Positions 36,795-46,027 of a DNA stretch of 64,000 bases are shown here, piece by piece. Below the pieces are notes generated by a model, which was given only the letters and a program-made list of their open reading frames with translations, searched no databases and was not told the origin of the DNA. The translations under genes and the position numbers were made by a program. This DNA comes from Ruegeria aquimaris. Its GTDB lineage: Bacteria > Pseudomonadota > Alphaproteobacteria > Rhodobacterales > Rhodobacteraceae. The stretch covers positions 124,001-188,000 of the forward strand of contig NZ_JAOWLB010000007.1 in NCBI RefSeq assembly GCF_025751555.1, written 5' to 3'. The first letter of the stretch is position 1. Each line of letters opens with the position of its first letter.

Positions 36795-37677
36795 GGCCCT
36801 GACCATCACATCGTTGTGCAAGGATCGCGGGCCAACCCGCGTTCTGAGCGATATCACCCTGCATGTCGCCCCCGGCGAGCGCGTGGCGCTCCTTGGACAT
36901 AACGGCGCCGGGAAATCGACCCTGATCAAATCCATCCTCGGCCTGATCCCGACCGATGGCGGCACGATCCGCATCGGCACTGCTGCCCCCGGCAGCGCCC
37001 AGGCCCGCCGCGATACCGCCTATTTGCCCGAGGCGGTGTCTTTCCACCCGGCTCTGACCGGGCGCGAGCAACTGACGCTCTTTGCCCGCCTGTCTGGCGA
37101 ACGGGCCGATGTGCCCGGACTACTGGAACGGGTCGGCCTGGCCGACGCACTGGACCGCCGCATCGGCACCTATTCCAAGGGGATGCGGCAGCGGCTGGGA
37201 CTGGCGCAGGTGCTGCTGGGCAAACCCCGCGTGGCGCTGCTGGACGAGCCGACATCGGGGCTCGACCCGATCTCGCGCCAGGATCTCTATGCCATCATCG
37301 ACGAACTGGCCGGGCAGGGGGCTGCGGTGCTGATCGCCAGCCACGCCCTGACCGAGGTCGAGGCCCGCACCGACCGCATCGCCATCCTGCGCAAGGGGGT
37401 CAAGGTGGCCGACGACACGCTGGCCAACCTGTCGGCGCTGGCGGGTCTGCCAATCCGCCTGCGGGTCAGGGCGCGCGAAAACGCCGATGCGCTGGCCGCC
37501 CGGCTGGGCGGCAACCGTGTCAACGGCGCCTCGGTCGAGCTTCTGTGTTCACCCGACGACAAGATGGAGGCGCTGCGCCGCATCGCCGCCATGGGCGAGG
37601 CGGTGGCCGATCTGGAGATGACCCCGCCCAAGCTCGAAGACCTCTACCGCCACTATGCAAGGGAGACCGTGCAATGA
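36784..37677 (+). CDS. nosF: ABC transporter ATPase NosF
   Basis: 297 residues. Walker A GHNGAGKST (about 39-47), signature YSKGMRQRLGLAQ, Walker B VALLDEPTSGLD and the His switch ASHALTEVE. Energises the NosDFY complex, thought to supply copper or sulfur to NosZ. Overlaps nosD (11 bases) and nosY (4 bases). Confidence 0.94.
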   Translation: MTDKALTITSLCKDRGPTRVLSDITLHVAPGERVALLGHNGAGKSTLIKSILGLIPTDGGTIRIGTAAPGSAQARRDTAYLPEAVSFHPALTGREQLTLFARLSGERADVPGLLERVGLADALDRRIGTYSKGMRQRLGLAQVLLGKPRVALLDEPTSGLDPISRQDLYAIIDELAGQGAAVLIASHALTEVEARTDRIAILRKGVKVADDTLANLSALAGLPIRLRVRARENADALAARLGGNRVNGASVELLCSPDDKMEALRRIAAMGEAVADLEMTPPKLEDLYRHYARETVQ

Positions 37678-38495
37678 CCCGCTTTCTTGCCATCACCCGG
37701 GCCGAAATGCTGATCCTGCGCCGCAACCGCTGGCTGCTGGTGGCGACGCTGATCATGGTGCTGTTCGCGCTGGCCCTGACATTTGCGGGCAGTGCGCCCA
37801 CTGGCACGCTGGGCGTGGACATGCTGACTGTCTCGGTCGCCTCGATGACGACGCTCAGCGTCTATCTCGCGCCGCTCCTGGCGCTGATGATCTCGTTCGA
37901 TGCCGTGGCAGGCGACGTGGACCGGGGCAGCCTGGCGCTGCTCCTGTCCTATCCCGCCGGTCGGGCCGAGATCCTGCTGGGCAAGTTCACCGCCCATCTG
38001 GCCGCGCTGGCCTTTGCCATGACCGTGGGCTTTGGCACCGCAGGTGCGGTGGCCGCCTGGTTCGGTGGGGCAGGGCCTGAAAGCCTGATGGCGCTTCTGC
38101 GCCTCATCCTAACCTCGATCCTGTTGGGCGCCGTGTTCCTGGCGCTTGGATCCCTGCTGTCGGCCCTGGCACGGGGCGCCACGGCTGCGGCAGGTCTGTC
38201 GGCCGGGCTCTGGCTGGTCTTTGTCGTTCTGTATGACCTGGGGCTTTTGGGGGCCGTGGTCATGGATCAGGGCGGTACCTTCACCCGTTCCGTCTTCCCA
38301 TGGGTGATGGTGGCCAACCCGGCCGACGCTTTCCGTTTGTGGAACATCGCCGCGACCGAAGGCGTCGCCATGACCTCGGGCATGACCGGCGCCGCACAGG
38401 CGCTGCCGGTCTGGGCCGCGCCGGTATCGCTGCTGGTCTGGCCGGTCCTGGGGTTTGTCCTGGCCTGGGCCGCGTTCCGGAGGCTCGAACCATGA
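37674..38495 (+). CDS. nosY: ABC transporter permease NosY
   Basis: 273 residues, six membrane helices. FLAITRAEMLILRRNRWLL at the N-terminus and ISFDAVAGDVDRGSLALLLSYP are typical NosY segments. Starts in an ATGA overlap with nosF and ends in another with nosL. Partner of NosF and NosD. Confidence 0.93.
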   Translation: MTRFLAITRAEMLILRRNRWLLVATLIMVLFALALTFAGSAPTGTLGVDMLTVSVASMTTLSVYLAPLLALMISFDAVAGDVDRGSLALLLSYPAGRAEILLGKFTAHLAALAFAMTVGFGTAGAVAAWFGGAGPESLMALLRLILTSILLGAVFLALGSLLSALARGATAAAGLSAGLWLVFVVLYDLGLLGAVVMDQGGTFTRSVFPWVMVANPADAFRLWNIAATEGVAMTSGMTGAAQALPVWAAPVSLLVWPVLGFVLAWAAFRRLEP

Positions 38496-39010
38496 GGACA
38501 CTTGCGCTCATCGCCCTGGTTGCCCTTGCCGCCTGCAAGGAGGAAGAGGCCAAGGCGCCGCCCGCCCCGGTGGAACTGACCGAGGCCGCGCTCAGCTACT
38601 TCTGCCAGATGAACGTGGCCGAGCATGGCGGGCCCAAGGGACAGATCCATCTCGATGGATATCCAGCCCCGATCTTTTTCGCCCAGGTCCGCGATCTGGT
38701 CACCTATCTGAAAAGCCCAGAGCGCGAGGCGGAGATTACCGCCGTCTATGTCAGCGACATGGGCGCGGCCGTCAGCTGGGCAGAACCGGGTTCAATGAAC
38801 TGGACCCCCGCCAATACAGCTTTATTTGTCGTCGGGGCGGGTGTCGCCGGGGGCATGGGTGCCCCTGAAATCGTACCCTTTGCCGATCCGACGGCGGCCG
38901 AGGGCTTTGTCGCCCGTTATGGTGGCCGTATCCTGTCGCTCGACGACATACCCGACGCCGAGGTACTGGGGCCGGTTGATCTGAACCAGACCCTGCAAAA
39001 TCCGGCGTGA
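38492..39010 (+). CDS. nosL: Copper chaperone lipoprotein NosL
   Basis: 172 residues. Lipoprotein signal with lipobox LAAC (residues about 13-16). YFCQMNVAEHGGPKGQI contains the conserved C-x-M copper-binding pair. NosL delivers Cu(I) for NosZ maturation in the outer periplasm. ATGA overlap with nosY. No nosX follows. Confidence 0.94.
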   Translation: MRTLALIALVALAACKEEEAKAPPAPVELTEAALSYFCQMNVAEHGGPKGQIHLDGYPAPIFFAQVRDLVTYLKSPEREAEITAVYVSDMGAAVSWAEPGSMNWTPANTALFVVGAGVAGGMGAPEIVPFADPTAAEGFVARYGGRILSLDDIPDAEVLGPVDLNQTLQNPA

Positions 39011-39047
39011 CCTAGAAAGACCAACCTCAACCAAGAAGGAGAGAGAG

Positions 39048-39425
39048 ATGCTCAAATCCAGACTGATCCTGACGGCGCTGGCCGCGGCGCTGGCGATGCC
39101 AGCGCTTGCCGATGGCGATGCCGACAAGGGCAAGAAAGTCTTCAACAAATGCAAGGCCTGCCATGCGGTGGGCGAAGGGGCGGCCAACAAGGTCGGGCCG
39201 CAGCTGAACGGTATTGTCGGCGCAGCTGCCGGTCAGGTCGAAGGGTTCAAGTATTCCGATGCCCTGACCGAGGCCGCAGCCGGCGGTCTGGTCTGGGACG
39301 AGGCGAATCTGGCCGCCTTCCTTGCCAAGCCCAAGGATTTCATGAAGGGCACCAAGATGAGCTTTGCCGGGCTCAAGAAGGAAGACGAGATCGAAGACGT
39401 CATTGCCTATCTGCAAGGCTTCTGA
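39048..39425 (+). CDS. Periplasmic class I cytochrome c (c2/c550-like)
   Basis: 125 residues. Signal peptide MLKSRLILTALAAALAMPAL; heme motif CKACH (about residues 35-39); axial Met in GTKMSFAGL; C-terminal helix VIAYLQGF. 37 bases after nosL with AAGGAGAGAG before the ATG, so probably the last gene of the nos operon and an electron donor to NosZ (inference). Confidence 0.9.
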   Translation: MLKSRLILTALAAALAMPALADGDADKGKKVFNKCKACHAVGEGAANKVGPQLNGIVGAAAGQVEGFKYSDALTEAAAGGLVWDEANLAAFLAKPKDFMKGTKMSFAGLKKEDEIEDVIAYLQGF

Positions 39426-39434
39426 CCGGTCAAG

Positions 39435-39458
39435 GGGCGGCAGGCAGGCCTGCCGCCC
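39435..39458. terminator. Hairpin between the cytochrome and XRE-cupin genes
   Basis: GGGCGGCAGG - loop CAGG - CCTGCCGCCC, a perfect 10-bp stem between convergent genes. No T tract, so Rho-independent function is uncertain. Confidence 0.5.
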
Positions 39459-39461
39459 GCG

Positions 39462-40082
39462 TCAACCGTCCAGCGAGACCCAGAGAACGCGCGCGTCCTC
39501 CTTGCTGGTCGAGACGCAGCCATGGCCCATGCCGCTGTCATAATAGACGCTGTCGCCCGCCTTCATCTGCAACGGGCGGTAATGTTCGGTATAGAGCGTC
39601 AGCTCGCCGCTCAGCACGAACATGAACTCTTCGCCCCGGTGGCGCACCCAGGTATCGAACTCGCTGACATCGCGGGCCTTGATCGTGCTGATATAGGGCA
39701 GCATCCGCTTGCTGGTCAGTTCGGTGCACAAGAGTTCATGATCATAGGTGCGGGTGACCTGATGTTCGCCCTGATCCTTGCGGGTGAAATCGCGGCGGCC
39801 GGAAATGTCGCTCTTGCCCGACTGCACAAAGAGCTGTGGCGTCTCCAGTTCCAGCGCCTGCATCAGGCGGCGGATGATGTCGAAACTGGCGCGGGTCTGG
39901 TTGTTCTCGATCTTGGACAGGGTCGACCGCCCGATGGCGGCGGCGCGCGCGACCTCCTCCAGGGTCATCCCCTTGTCCTTGCGTGCCTCGCGAATCATGC
40001 GGCCAAGGGTTTCGCCATCGGGCGCTTCCAGCCCCTCGACGCTCAGGCCTTCGTCTTCTGTCTGAACCGGCTCCATGCGCAT
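39462..40082 (-). CDS. XRE-family regulator with C-terminal cupin domain
   Basis: 206 residues. HTH at about 28-85 (IREARKDKGMTLEEVARAAA, then GRSTLSKIENNQTRASFDII); cupin about 125-200 (HRGEEFMFVLSGELTLYTEH then MKAGDSVYYDSGMGHGCVS). This layout is common for repressors that sense amino acids or polyamines. Divergent from gcvT with a 377-base spacer, so control of the glycine cleavage operon is plausible. Confidence 0.88.
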   Translation of the reverse strand: MRMEPVQTEDEGLSVEGLEAPDGETLGRMIREARKDKGMTLEEVARAAAIGRSTLSKIENNQTRASFDIIRRLMQALELETPQLFVQSGKSDISGRRDFTRKDQGEHQVTRTYDHELLCTELTSKRMLPYISTIKARDVSEFDTWVRHRGEEFMFVLSGELTLYTEHYRPLQMKAGDSVYYDSGMGHGCVSTSKEDARVLWVSLDG

Positions 40083-40459
40083 TCCCCTGATTTCGGCGGT
40101 TGATCTCCCTCATAACCCTAACGTATTCGAATTTTCCAAATCAAATCTTTTGTTGCCAATAGGGGAAAAGTTTCCTATACGATACATCAGAATTGTGCGC
40201 CATGGAATACAGACCGGGCGCACAGCGAAACTCAGGGGGGATCCGGTGGGCCTGCCACTTGCGACACTGATCGGTGAAATGGGCCATGGTTCTTGCCATG
40301 TGTCGGTTTCGCGCCCCGCCTCCCCTCTTTCCGCCTTGCCGCTCCGCCGACATCACCGTGTCAAAGCTTCTCTCCTCCTCTCCCTTCGGCATGGGGATCG
40401 GCGGGGCGGCAACCCTTTCCCTTTGCGTGCCCTGCGCGAGCTCAAGGACAAACCAGATC
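40083..40459. other. Spacer between XRE-cupin regulator and gcvT
   Basis: 377 bases, A/T-rich near the regulator (40120-40200) and G/C-rich before gcvT. Contains GGAAA-AG-TTTCC (40164-40175), a possible operator. I looked for a glycine riboswitch and did not find its conserved core on the coding strand. Confidence 0.5.
40164..40175. promoter_or_regulatory. Inverted repeat near the XRE-cupin/gcvT promoters
   Basis: GGAAA-AG-TTTCC followed closely by TATACGATA, which could be a -10 element for a gcvT transcript. Candidate operator for the adjacent XRE-cupin regulator. Confidence 0.35.
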
Positions 40460-41557
40460 ATGACTGACACGCCCAAACGCACCCCGCTCTATGACCTGCA
40501 TGTCGAGCTTGGCGGCAAGATGGTGGATTTCGCCGGATGGGAAATGCCGGTGCAATACCCGATGGGGATCATGGGCGAGCACAAGCAGTGCCGCGAAAAG
40601 GCGGCGCTGTTCGATGTCAGCCACATGGGGCAGGTGATCCTGCGCGGGGAAGATATCGGCGCCAAACTGGAAAAGCTCTGCCCGCAGGTGTTCTCGACCC
40701 TGCCCGAAGGCAAGGCGCGCTATGGCTTCTTCACCAATGCCCAGGGCGGCATCATGGATGACCTGATCGTGTCGAACGCGGGCGAATACTTCTTTGTGGT
40801 GGTGAACGCGGCGCTGCGCCATCAGGATATCCCGCATATGGCGGCGCACCTGGACGGGGTCGAGGTGACCGAGATCTTCGACCGCGCGCTGGTCGCGGTG
40901 CAAGGCCCCAGCGCCGAGGATGTGGTGGGCCGCCTCTGCCCCGCAGCGCGCGACCTGAAGTTCATGGAGACGATGCTGGGTCAGATCGACGGCGTAGACT
41001 GCCGCATCTCGCGGCTGGGCTATACCGGTGAGGACGGTTACGAAATCTCGATCCCCGAAGGCGAGGCGATCCGCATCTCGCGCCTGTTTCTGGCGCATGA
41101 GGATTGCGAACCGGCGGGCCTGGGCGCCCGAGACAGCTTGCGGCTGGAAGCGGGGCTTTGCCTTTACGGCAACGACATCGACAATGCCACCTCGCCGATC
41201 GAGGCCAGCCTGCTCTGGGCGATCCAGAAACGTCGCCGCGAAGAGGGTGGTTTCCCAGGCGCCGAGCGCATCCTGAAAGAGATCGCCGAAGGCGCCCCGC
41301 GCAAGCTGGTCGGTATCAAGCCCGAAGGCCGTGCACCCGCCCGCCAGCATGTGGAGATCCAGAGCCTTGACGGCGAGACCATCGGTGAGATCACCTCGGG
41401 CGGCTTCGGCCCCACGGTCGGCGCGCCGGTGGCAATGGGCTATGTCGCCAGCGCCCACGCGGCGCCGGGCGACAAGGTCAACCTGATCATCCGGGGCAAG
41501 GCCCAGCCCGCCGAAATCGTCGCGCTGCCGTTCGTCGCGCAGAATTACAAACGCTAG
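40460..41557 (+). CDS. gcvT: Aminomethyltransferase (glycine cleavage T protein)
   Basis: 365 residues from ATG at 40460; longer upstream reading is not supported. TPLYDLHVELGGKMVDFAGW at the N-terminus and LFDVSHMGQVILRGEDIG are hallmarks. GYTGEDGYEISIP and GLGARDSLRLEAGLCLYGND are folate/aminomethyl-binding segments. Transfers the methylene group to tetrahydrofolate and releases ammonia. First gene of gcvTHP. Confidence 0.96.
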   Translation: MTDTPKRTPLYDLHVELGGKMVDFAGWEMPVQYPMGIMGEHKQCREKAALFDVSHMGQVILRGEDIGAKLEKLCPQVFSTLPEGKARYGFFTNAQGGIMDDLIVSNAGEYFFVVVNAALRHQDIPHMAAHLDGVEVTEIFDRALVAVQGPSAEDVVGRLCPAARDLKFMETMLGQIDGVDCRISRLGYTGEDGYEISIPEGEAIRISRLFLAHEDCEPAGLGARDSLRLEAGLCLYGNDIDNATSPIEASLLWAIQKRRREEGGFPGAERILKEIAEGAPRKLVGIKPEGRAPARQHVEIQSLDGETIGEITSGGFGPTVGAPVAMGYVASAHAAPGDKVNLIIRGKAQPAEIVALPFVAQNYKR

Positions 41558-41559
41558 CT

Positions 41560-41624
41560 CCTGCCAGAGGCAGGGGTACAAAGCCTTGACCAAGGCTTTG
41601 TCCACAAGGTTTTTCCAAAACCTT
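41560..41624 (+). repeat. Three consecutive small hairpins between gcvT and gcvH
   Basis: CCTGCC-AGA-GGCAGG (41560-41574), ACAAAGCCTT-GACC-AAGGCTTTGT (41578-41601) and AAGGTTTT-TCC-AAAACCTT (41606-41624), each perfect. A cluster like this may be a dispersed intergenic repeat or an mRNA stabiliser that sets the gcvT/gcvH ratio. Confidence 0.6.
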
Positions 41625-41672
41625 GCCCGCGCCCGCCGCAGCCGAAATACACCATCCGAAGGATCGACAAAC

Positions 41673-42038
41673 ATGACCATCTACTACTCCGAAGACCACG
41701 AATGGCTCAGCGTCGAGGGCGAGATCGCCACGCTGGGCATCACCAAACACGCAGCCGACCAGCTGGGCGAAGTGGTGTTCATCGAACAGAAAGAAGCCGG
41801 TGACGAATTTGCCCAGGGCGACGAGATCGGCGTGATCGAGTCGGTCAAGGCCGCCTCCGAGATCTATGCTCCCGTCGATGGCGAAGTGGTCGAGGTAAAC
41901 GAGGAACTGGCCGACAATCCCGGCGCCCTGAACGAAAGCCCCGAGGGCGACGCCTGGATCTACAAGATCAAGCTCAGCGATGCGTCGCAGCTTGACGGGC
42001 TGATGGATCTCGCCGCCTATAAAGACATGATCGGCTAA
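41673..42038 (+). CDS. gcvH: Glycine cleavage H protein
   Basis: 121 residues from ATG at 41673. The lipoyl domain shows YYSEDHEWLSVEG, then IGVIESVKAASEIY with the lipoyl lysine at about K59, and NEELADNPGALNESPEGDAW near the end. Shuttles the aminomethyl group between GcvP, GcvT and the L protein. 114 bases after gcvT, 56 before gcvP. Confidence 0.97.
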   Translation: MTIYYSEDHEWLSVEGEIATLGITKHAADQLGEVVFIEQKEAGDEFAQGDEIGVIESVKAASEIYAPVDGEVVEVNEELADNPGALNESPEGDAWIYKIKLSDASQLDGLMDLAAYKDMIG

Positions 42039-42044
42039 GCCGCC

Positions 42045-42067
42045 AGCCGCCGGCCCTGCCGGCGGCT
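42045..42067 (+). other. Hairpin between gcvH and gcvP
   Basis: AGCCGCCGGC - CCT - GCCGGCGGCT, a perfect 10-bp stem without T tract, 27 bases before the gcvP start. Probably an RNA processing or stability element. Confidence 0.45.
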
Positions 42068-42094
42068 CCCACCGCCTGACGAGGACCCAGAGCC

Positions 42095-44953
42095 ATGGCC
42101 TTCAAACTCACCGATTACGAAGCCTACGATTTCGCCAACCGCCGCCATATCGGACCCAGCCCGCGTGAGATGGCCGACATGTTGCAGGTGATCGGCTTCA
42201 AGACGCTCGACCAGCTGATCGACGCCACCGTGCCGCCGTCGATCCGGCAGAAAGAGGCGCTGGACTGGGGTCCGGCCATGACCGAGCGCGACGCGCTCTA
42301 TCACATGAAACAGGTGGCCTCGAAGAACAAGGTTCTCACCTCGCTGATCGGCCAAGGCTATTACGGCACCACCACCCCGGCGCCGATCCTGCGCAACATC
42401 CTGGAAAACCCGGCCTGGTACACCGCCTATACCCCCTATCAGCCGGAAATCAGCCAGGGCCGGCTTGAGGCGCTGTTGAACTACCAGACCATGGTCAGCG
42501 ATCTGACCGGGCTGGACGTGGCCAACGCCTCGCTTCTGGACGAGGCCACCGCCGCCGCCGAAGCGATGACCATGGCACAGCGCGGCGGTCGGTCCAAGGC
42601 CAACAATGCCGCCTTCTTCGTCGACAAGAACTGCCACCCGCAGACCATTGCCGTGATCAAGACCCGTGCCGAGCCTCTGGGCATCGACGTCAAGGTCGCC
42701 GATCCTGACGAGCTGGAGGCCGGTGCCGTATTCGGTGCGATCTTCCAGTATCCGGGCACCTATGGCCATGTGCGCGACTTCACCAAGGAAATCGCAGCGC
42801 TGCACGAACATAACGCCATCGCCATCGTGGCCGCCGACATCCTGTCGCTGGCCCTGCTGAAAAGCCCGGGCGAAATGGGCGCCGACATCGCCATCGGCTC
42901 GACCCAGCGCTTTGGCGTGCCCATGGGCTTCGGCGGACCGCACGCCGCCTATATGTCCACCACCGACAAGCTCAAACGTGCGATGCCGGGCCGGATCATC
43001 GGCGTCAGCATCGACGCGCGCGGAAACAAGGCGTACCGCCTCGCGCTTCAGACCCGTGAACAGCACATCCGCCGGGAAAAGGCCAACTCGAACGTCTGCA
43101 CCGCGCAGGCCCTGCTGGCCGTCATCGCCTCGATGTATGCCGTCTATCACGGCCCCGACGGGATCAAGGCCATCGCGCAATCGGTGCACCGCAAGACCTC
43201 GCGCCTCGTGGACGGTCTGGTCGAGGCCGGGTTCAAAGTGGAACCGGAAGTGTTCTTTGACACCATCACCGTCGAGGTCGGCCCGCTCCAGAAAACCGTG
43301 ATGGAAGCCGCCGTTGCCCGGGGCGTCAACCTGCGCAAGGTGGGTGACGACCGGATCGGCATCTCGCTCGACGAGCAGACCCGCGCCGAGACCATCGAGG
43401 CGGTCTGGGGTGCCTTTGGCATCGACAAGAAAGACGACAGCGTTGCCAACCGCAGCTATCATCTGCCGGACTACGCGCTGCGGGAAAGCCCCTATCTGAC
43501 CCACCCGATTTTTCACAAGAACCGGGCCGAGGCCGAGATGACCCGCTACATGCGCCGTCTGGCCGACCGCGACCTGGCGCTTGACCGTGCCATGATCCCG
43601 CTGGGGTCCTGCACGATGAAGCTCAACGCCACCATCGAGATGATCCCGGTCACCTGGCCCGAGTTCGGCAACCTGCACCCCTTCGTCCCCGACGATCAGG
43701 CGCAGGGCTACCACGAGATGATTGCGGACCTGAACGACAAGCTGTGCCAGATCACCGGCTATGACGCGATCAGCCAGCAACCCAATTCGGGCGCGCAGGG
43801 CGAATATGCGGGTCTGCTGACCATCCGCAACTATCACGTTGCCAATGGCCAGGGACACCGCAACGTCTGCCTGATCCCGACCTCGGCACATGGCACCAAC
43901 CCGGCCTCGGCCCAGATGGTCGGCTGGAAGGTCGTGCCGATCAAGTCCGACGACAAGGGCAATATCGACGTGGCCGATTTCCGCGCCCGCGCCATCGAGC
44001 ATTCGGATAACCTTGCGGCTTGCATGATCACCTACCCCTCTACCCACGGTGTTTTCGAAACCACCGTGCAAGAGGTCTGCGACATCACCCATGAACATGG
44101 CGGCCAGGTCTATATCGACGGGGCCAACATGAACGCGATGGTTGGTCTGTCGCGGCCGGGTGACATCGGTGGCGACGTCAGCCACCTGAACCTGCACAAG
44201 ACCTTCTGCATTCCGCATGGCGGTGGTGGCCCCGGCATGGGACCGATCGGGGTCAAGGCGCATCTGGCCGAACATCTGCCCGGCCATCCGGAATACGGCA
44301 CCGCCGTCGGCCCGGTCTCGGCCGCGCCCTTCGGTTCGCCCTCGATCCTGCCGGTCAGCTGGGCTTATGTGCTGCTGATGGGCGGCGCCGGTCTGACCCA
44401 GGCCACCAAGGTCGCGATCCTGAACGCCAACTATATCGCGGCCCGGCTCAAGGACGCCTATCCGATCCTCTACACCTCGGAGACCGGTCGGGTGGCGCAT
44501 GAATGCATCCTCGACACCCGCCCGCTGAACGACGAGGGTGGCGTGACGGTGGACGACGTGGCCAAGCGCCTGATCGACAGCGGTTTCCACGCGCCGACGA
44601 TGAGCTGGCCGGTGGCGGGCACGCTGATGGTGGAACCGACCGAATCCGAGCCCAAGGAAGAGCTCGACAGGTTCTGCGAGGCGATGCTGTCGATCCGGGC
44701 CGAGGCGCAGGATATCATCGACGGCAAGATCGACCCGGAAAACAATCCGCTGAAACACGCCCCCCACACGGTGCGTGACCTGGTGGGGGACTGGGACCGG
44801 CCCTATAGCCGCGAACAGGCGTGTTTCCCTCCGGGCAATCTGGGCGTCGACAAATACTGGCCGGCAGTCAATCGGGTGGACAACGCCTATGGCGACCGTC
44901 ACCTGGTCTGCACCTGCCCGCCGATGAGCGCCTATGAGGAAGCCGCCGAATAA
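42095..44953 (+). CDS. gcvP: Glycine dehydrogenase (decarboxylating), P protein
   Basis: 952 residues, the single-chain form. [20 protein letters not shown] at the N-terminus; PLP lysine at about K702 in [33 protein letters not shown]-type segment [18 protein letters not shown] upstream. Decarboxylates glycine and loads the aminomethyl group on GcvH. Last gene of the gcv operon. Confidence 0.97.
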   Translation: MAFKLTDYEAYDFANRRHIGPSPREMADMLQVIGFKTLDQLIDATVPPSIRQKEALDWGPAMTERDALYHMKQVASKNKVLTSLIGQGYYGTTTPAPILRNILENPAWYTAYTPYQPEISQGRLEALLNYQTMVSDLTGLDVANASLLDEATAAAEAMTMAQRGGRSKANNAAFFVDKNCHPQTIAVIKTRAEPLGIDVKVADPDELEAGAVFGAIFQYPGTYGHVRDFTKEIAALHEHNAIAIVAADILSLALLKSPGEMGADIAIGSTQRFGVPMGFGGPHAAYMSTTDKLKRAMPGRIIGVSIDARGNKAYRLALQTREQHIRREKANSNVCTAQALLAVIASMYAVYHGPDGIKAIAQSVHRKTSRLVDGLVEAGFKVEPEVFFDTITVEVGPLQKTVMEAAVARGVNLRKVGDDRIGISLDEQTRAETIEAVWGAFGIDKKDDSVANRSYHLPDYALRESPYLTHPIFHKNRAEAEMTRYMRRLADRDLALDRAMIPLGSCTMKLNATIEMIPVTWPEFGNLHPFVPDDQAQGYHEMIADLNDKLCQITGYDAISQQPNSGAQGEYAGLLTIRNYHVANGQGHRNVCLIPTSAHGTNPASAQMVGWKVVPIKSDDKGNIDVADFRARAIEHSDNLAACMITYPSTHGVFETTVQEVCDITHEHGGQVYIDGANMNAMVGLSRPGDIGGDVSHLNLHKTFCIPHGGGGPGMGPIGVKAHLAEHLPGHPEYGTAVGPVSAAPFGSPSILPVSWAYVLLMGGAGLTQATKVAILNANYIAARLKDAYPILYTSETGRVAHECILDTRPLNDEGGVTVDDVAKRLIDSGFHAPTMSWPVAGTLMVEPTESEPKEELDRFCEAMLSIRAEAQDIIDGKIDPENNPLKHAPHTVRDLVGDWDRPYSREQACFPPGNLGVDKYWPAVNRVDNAYGDRHLVCTCPPMSAYEEAAE

Positions 44954-44971
44954 GGCGGCACAGCCAAAGTC

Positions 44972-45000
44972 GGCCGCGCCCGTCCCGGACAGGCGCGGCC
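44972..45000 (+). terminator. Hairpin after gcvP
   Basis: GGCCGCGCC - 11-base loop - GGCGCGGCC, starting 19 bases after the gcvP stop. No T tract; candidate terminator between gcvP and the AraC-type gene. Confidence 0.5.
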
Positions 45001-45021
45001 AGACGCAAGAGGGAGGGCCAA

Positions 45022-45984
45022 GTGACCTGTTGCGCATCCACCGGGGCCACTGACCTGCCCGCCCCGCCCCGCCATATCGACATCATTCTGCCCGAGGGCG
45101 CCGCGCCCTCTTCGGCCAGAATGCTGGCCGATCTTTTCCGGGCCGCCAACGAGATCCTCCCAGGCAAGCCCTATCGCATCTCGGCGCACCGGCTCTCGGC
45201 CCAGCCGGGCGGCGACCCGCGCAAGTGGCAGCGCCGGACGGTGATCTTCCTGGGTGACATCCACAAGAGATGGCCCGTCGCCGACAAGGAATCCGCCCGG
45301 ATTCACCGCATCCTGTCTCTGGCCCCGCGCACCGTCCTGATTGGCGGCGCGGTGTTCCTGTTGGGCAATACCGGGCTGGCGCAGGGCCGGGCCATGGCGG
45401 TTCATCCCAACTTCTCTGCCTCCGCCCGGGAAGAGGGGCTGGATTGCGGCGACGGGTCCGATCTGACAACCCGGAACGGCTGTATTTCCACTGCCATCAG
45501 CGCCTTTGCCGCCTTGCCGGTCATACTGGAGCTGATCGCGCAGGATCACGGTGCCTTTGCCGCCCATGCGCTTGGCACCTATCTTGGCCTGAAACAGACC
45601 CAGCCCAACCGGCACAGCCGCCTGTCGCTTGGGTTGTTGCACAAGGCGCGCGGCGACCGGCTGATCGACAATTGCCTGTCGCTGATGCAGGCCCATATCG
45701 AACAGCCGCTGAAGATCGGTGAACTGGCCCGGCATCAGGGTGTTTCCACCCGCAAGCTGCAACGCCGGTTTCTCGATCTGATCGGCGAAGGGCCGCTGAC
45801 AATCTACCGGGCGCTCAGGATCGAGCGGGCACAGCAATTGCTGGTCCAGACCAGCCTGCCCCTGTCCGAGATCATTCTGGCCACCGGGTTTGGCACCCAT
45901 TCGAACCTCGCCCGCTGGGTGCGCAAGGAATATGGTGTCAGCCCGCAGACCCTCAGGCAGCAGGCGTTTCGCGGCGCCGCCTGA
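45022..45984 (+). CDS. GlxA-family AraC-type regulator
   Basis: 320 residues, starting at a GTG with GGGAGGG upstream. N-terminal DJ-1/PfpI-like domain (about 15-190: HIDIILPEGAAPSSARMLAD; ATNG-type Cys loop missing) and C-terminal AraC HTH (about 225-318: GELARHQGVSTRKLQRRFLD and SEIILATGFGTHSNLARWVR). Relatives (GbdR, CdhR, ArgR types) control catabolism of betaines, carnitine or arginine. Its position after gcvTHP suggests control of glycine or betaine metabolism (inference). Confidence 0.87.
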   Translation: MTCCASTGATDLPAPPRHIDIILPEGAAPSSARMLADLFRAANEILPGKPYRISAHRLSAQPGGDPRKWQRRTVIFLGDIHKRWPVADKESARIHRILSLAPRTVLIGGAVFLLGNTGLAQGRAMAVHPNFSASAREEGLDCGDGSDLTTRNGCISTAISAFAALPVILELIAQDHGAFAAHALGTYLGLKQTQPNRHSRLSLGLLHKARGDRLIDNCLSLMQAHIEQPLKIGELARHQGVSTRKLQRRFLDLIGEGPLTIYRALRIERAQQLLVQTSLPLSEIILATGFGTHSNLARWVRKEYGVSPQTLRQQAFRGAA

Positions 45985-46027
45985 TCCCCGTTGACAGCCA
46001 TGGCGCCGATCAGCACAAGTTTCAGCC

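Noticed and set aside
33477-36980. 1167-codon minus-strand open frame
   Set aside because: Antisense to nosR, nosZ, nosD and nosF, which are certain; low-complexity His/Asp/Val composition.
39011-39047. nosX after nosL
   Set aside because: Only 37 bases separate nosL from the cytochrome gene; no flavin-transferase gene is here.
40083-40459. Glycine riboswitch before gcvT
   Set aside because: I looked for the conserved paired core on the coding strand and did not find it. A covariance-model scan would settle it.
42035-45037. 1000-codon minus-strand open frame
   Set aside because: Antisense to gcvP; no domain motifs and Asp/His-rich artefact composition.
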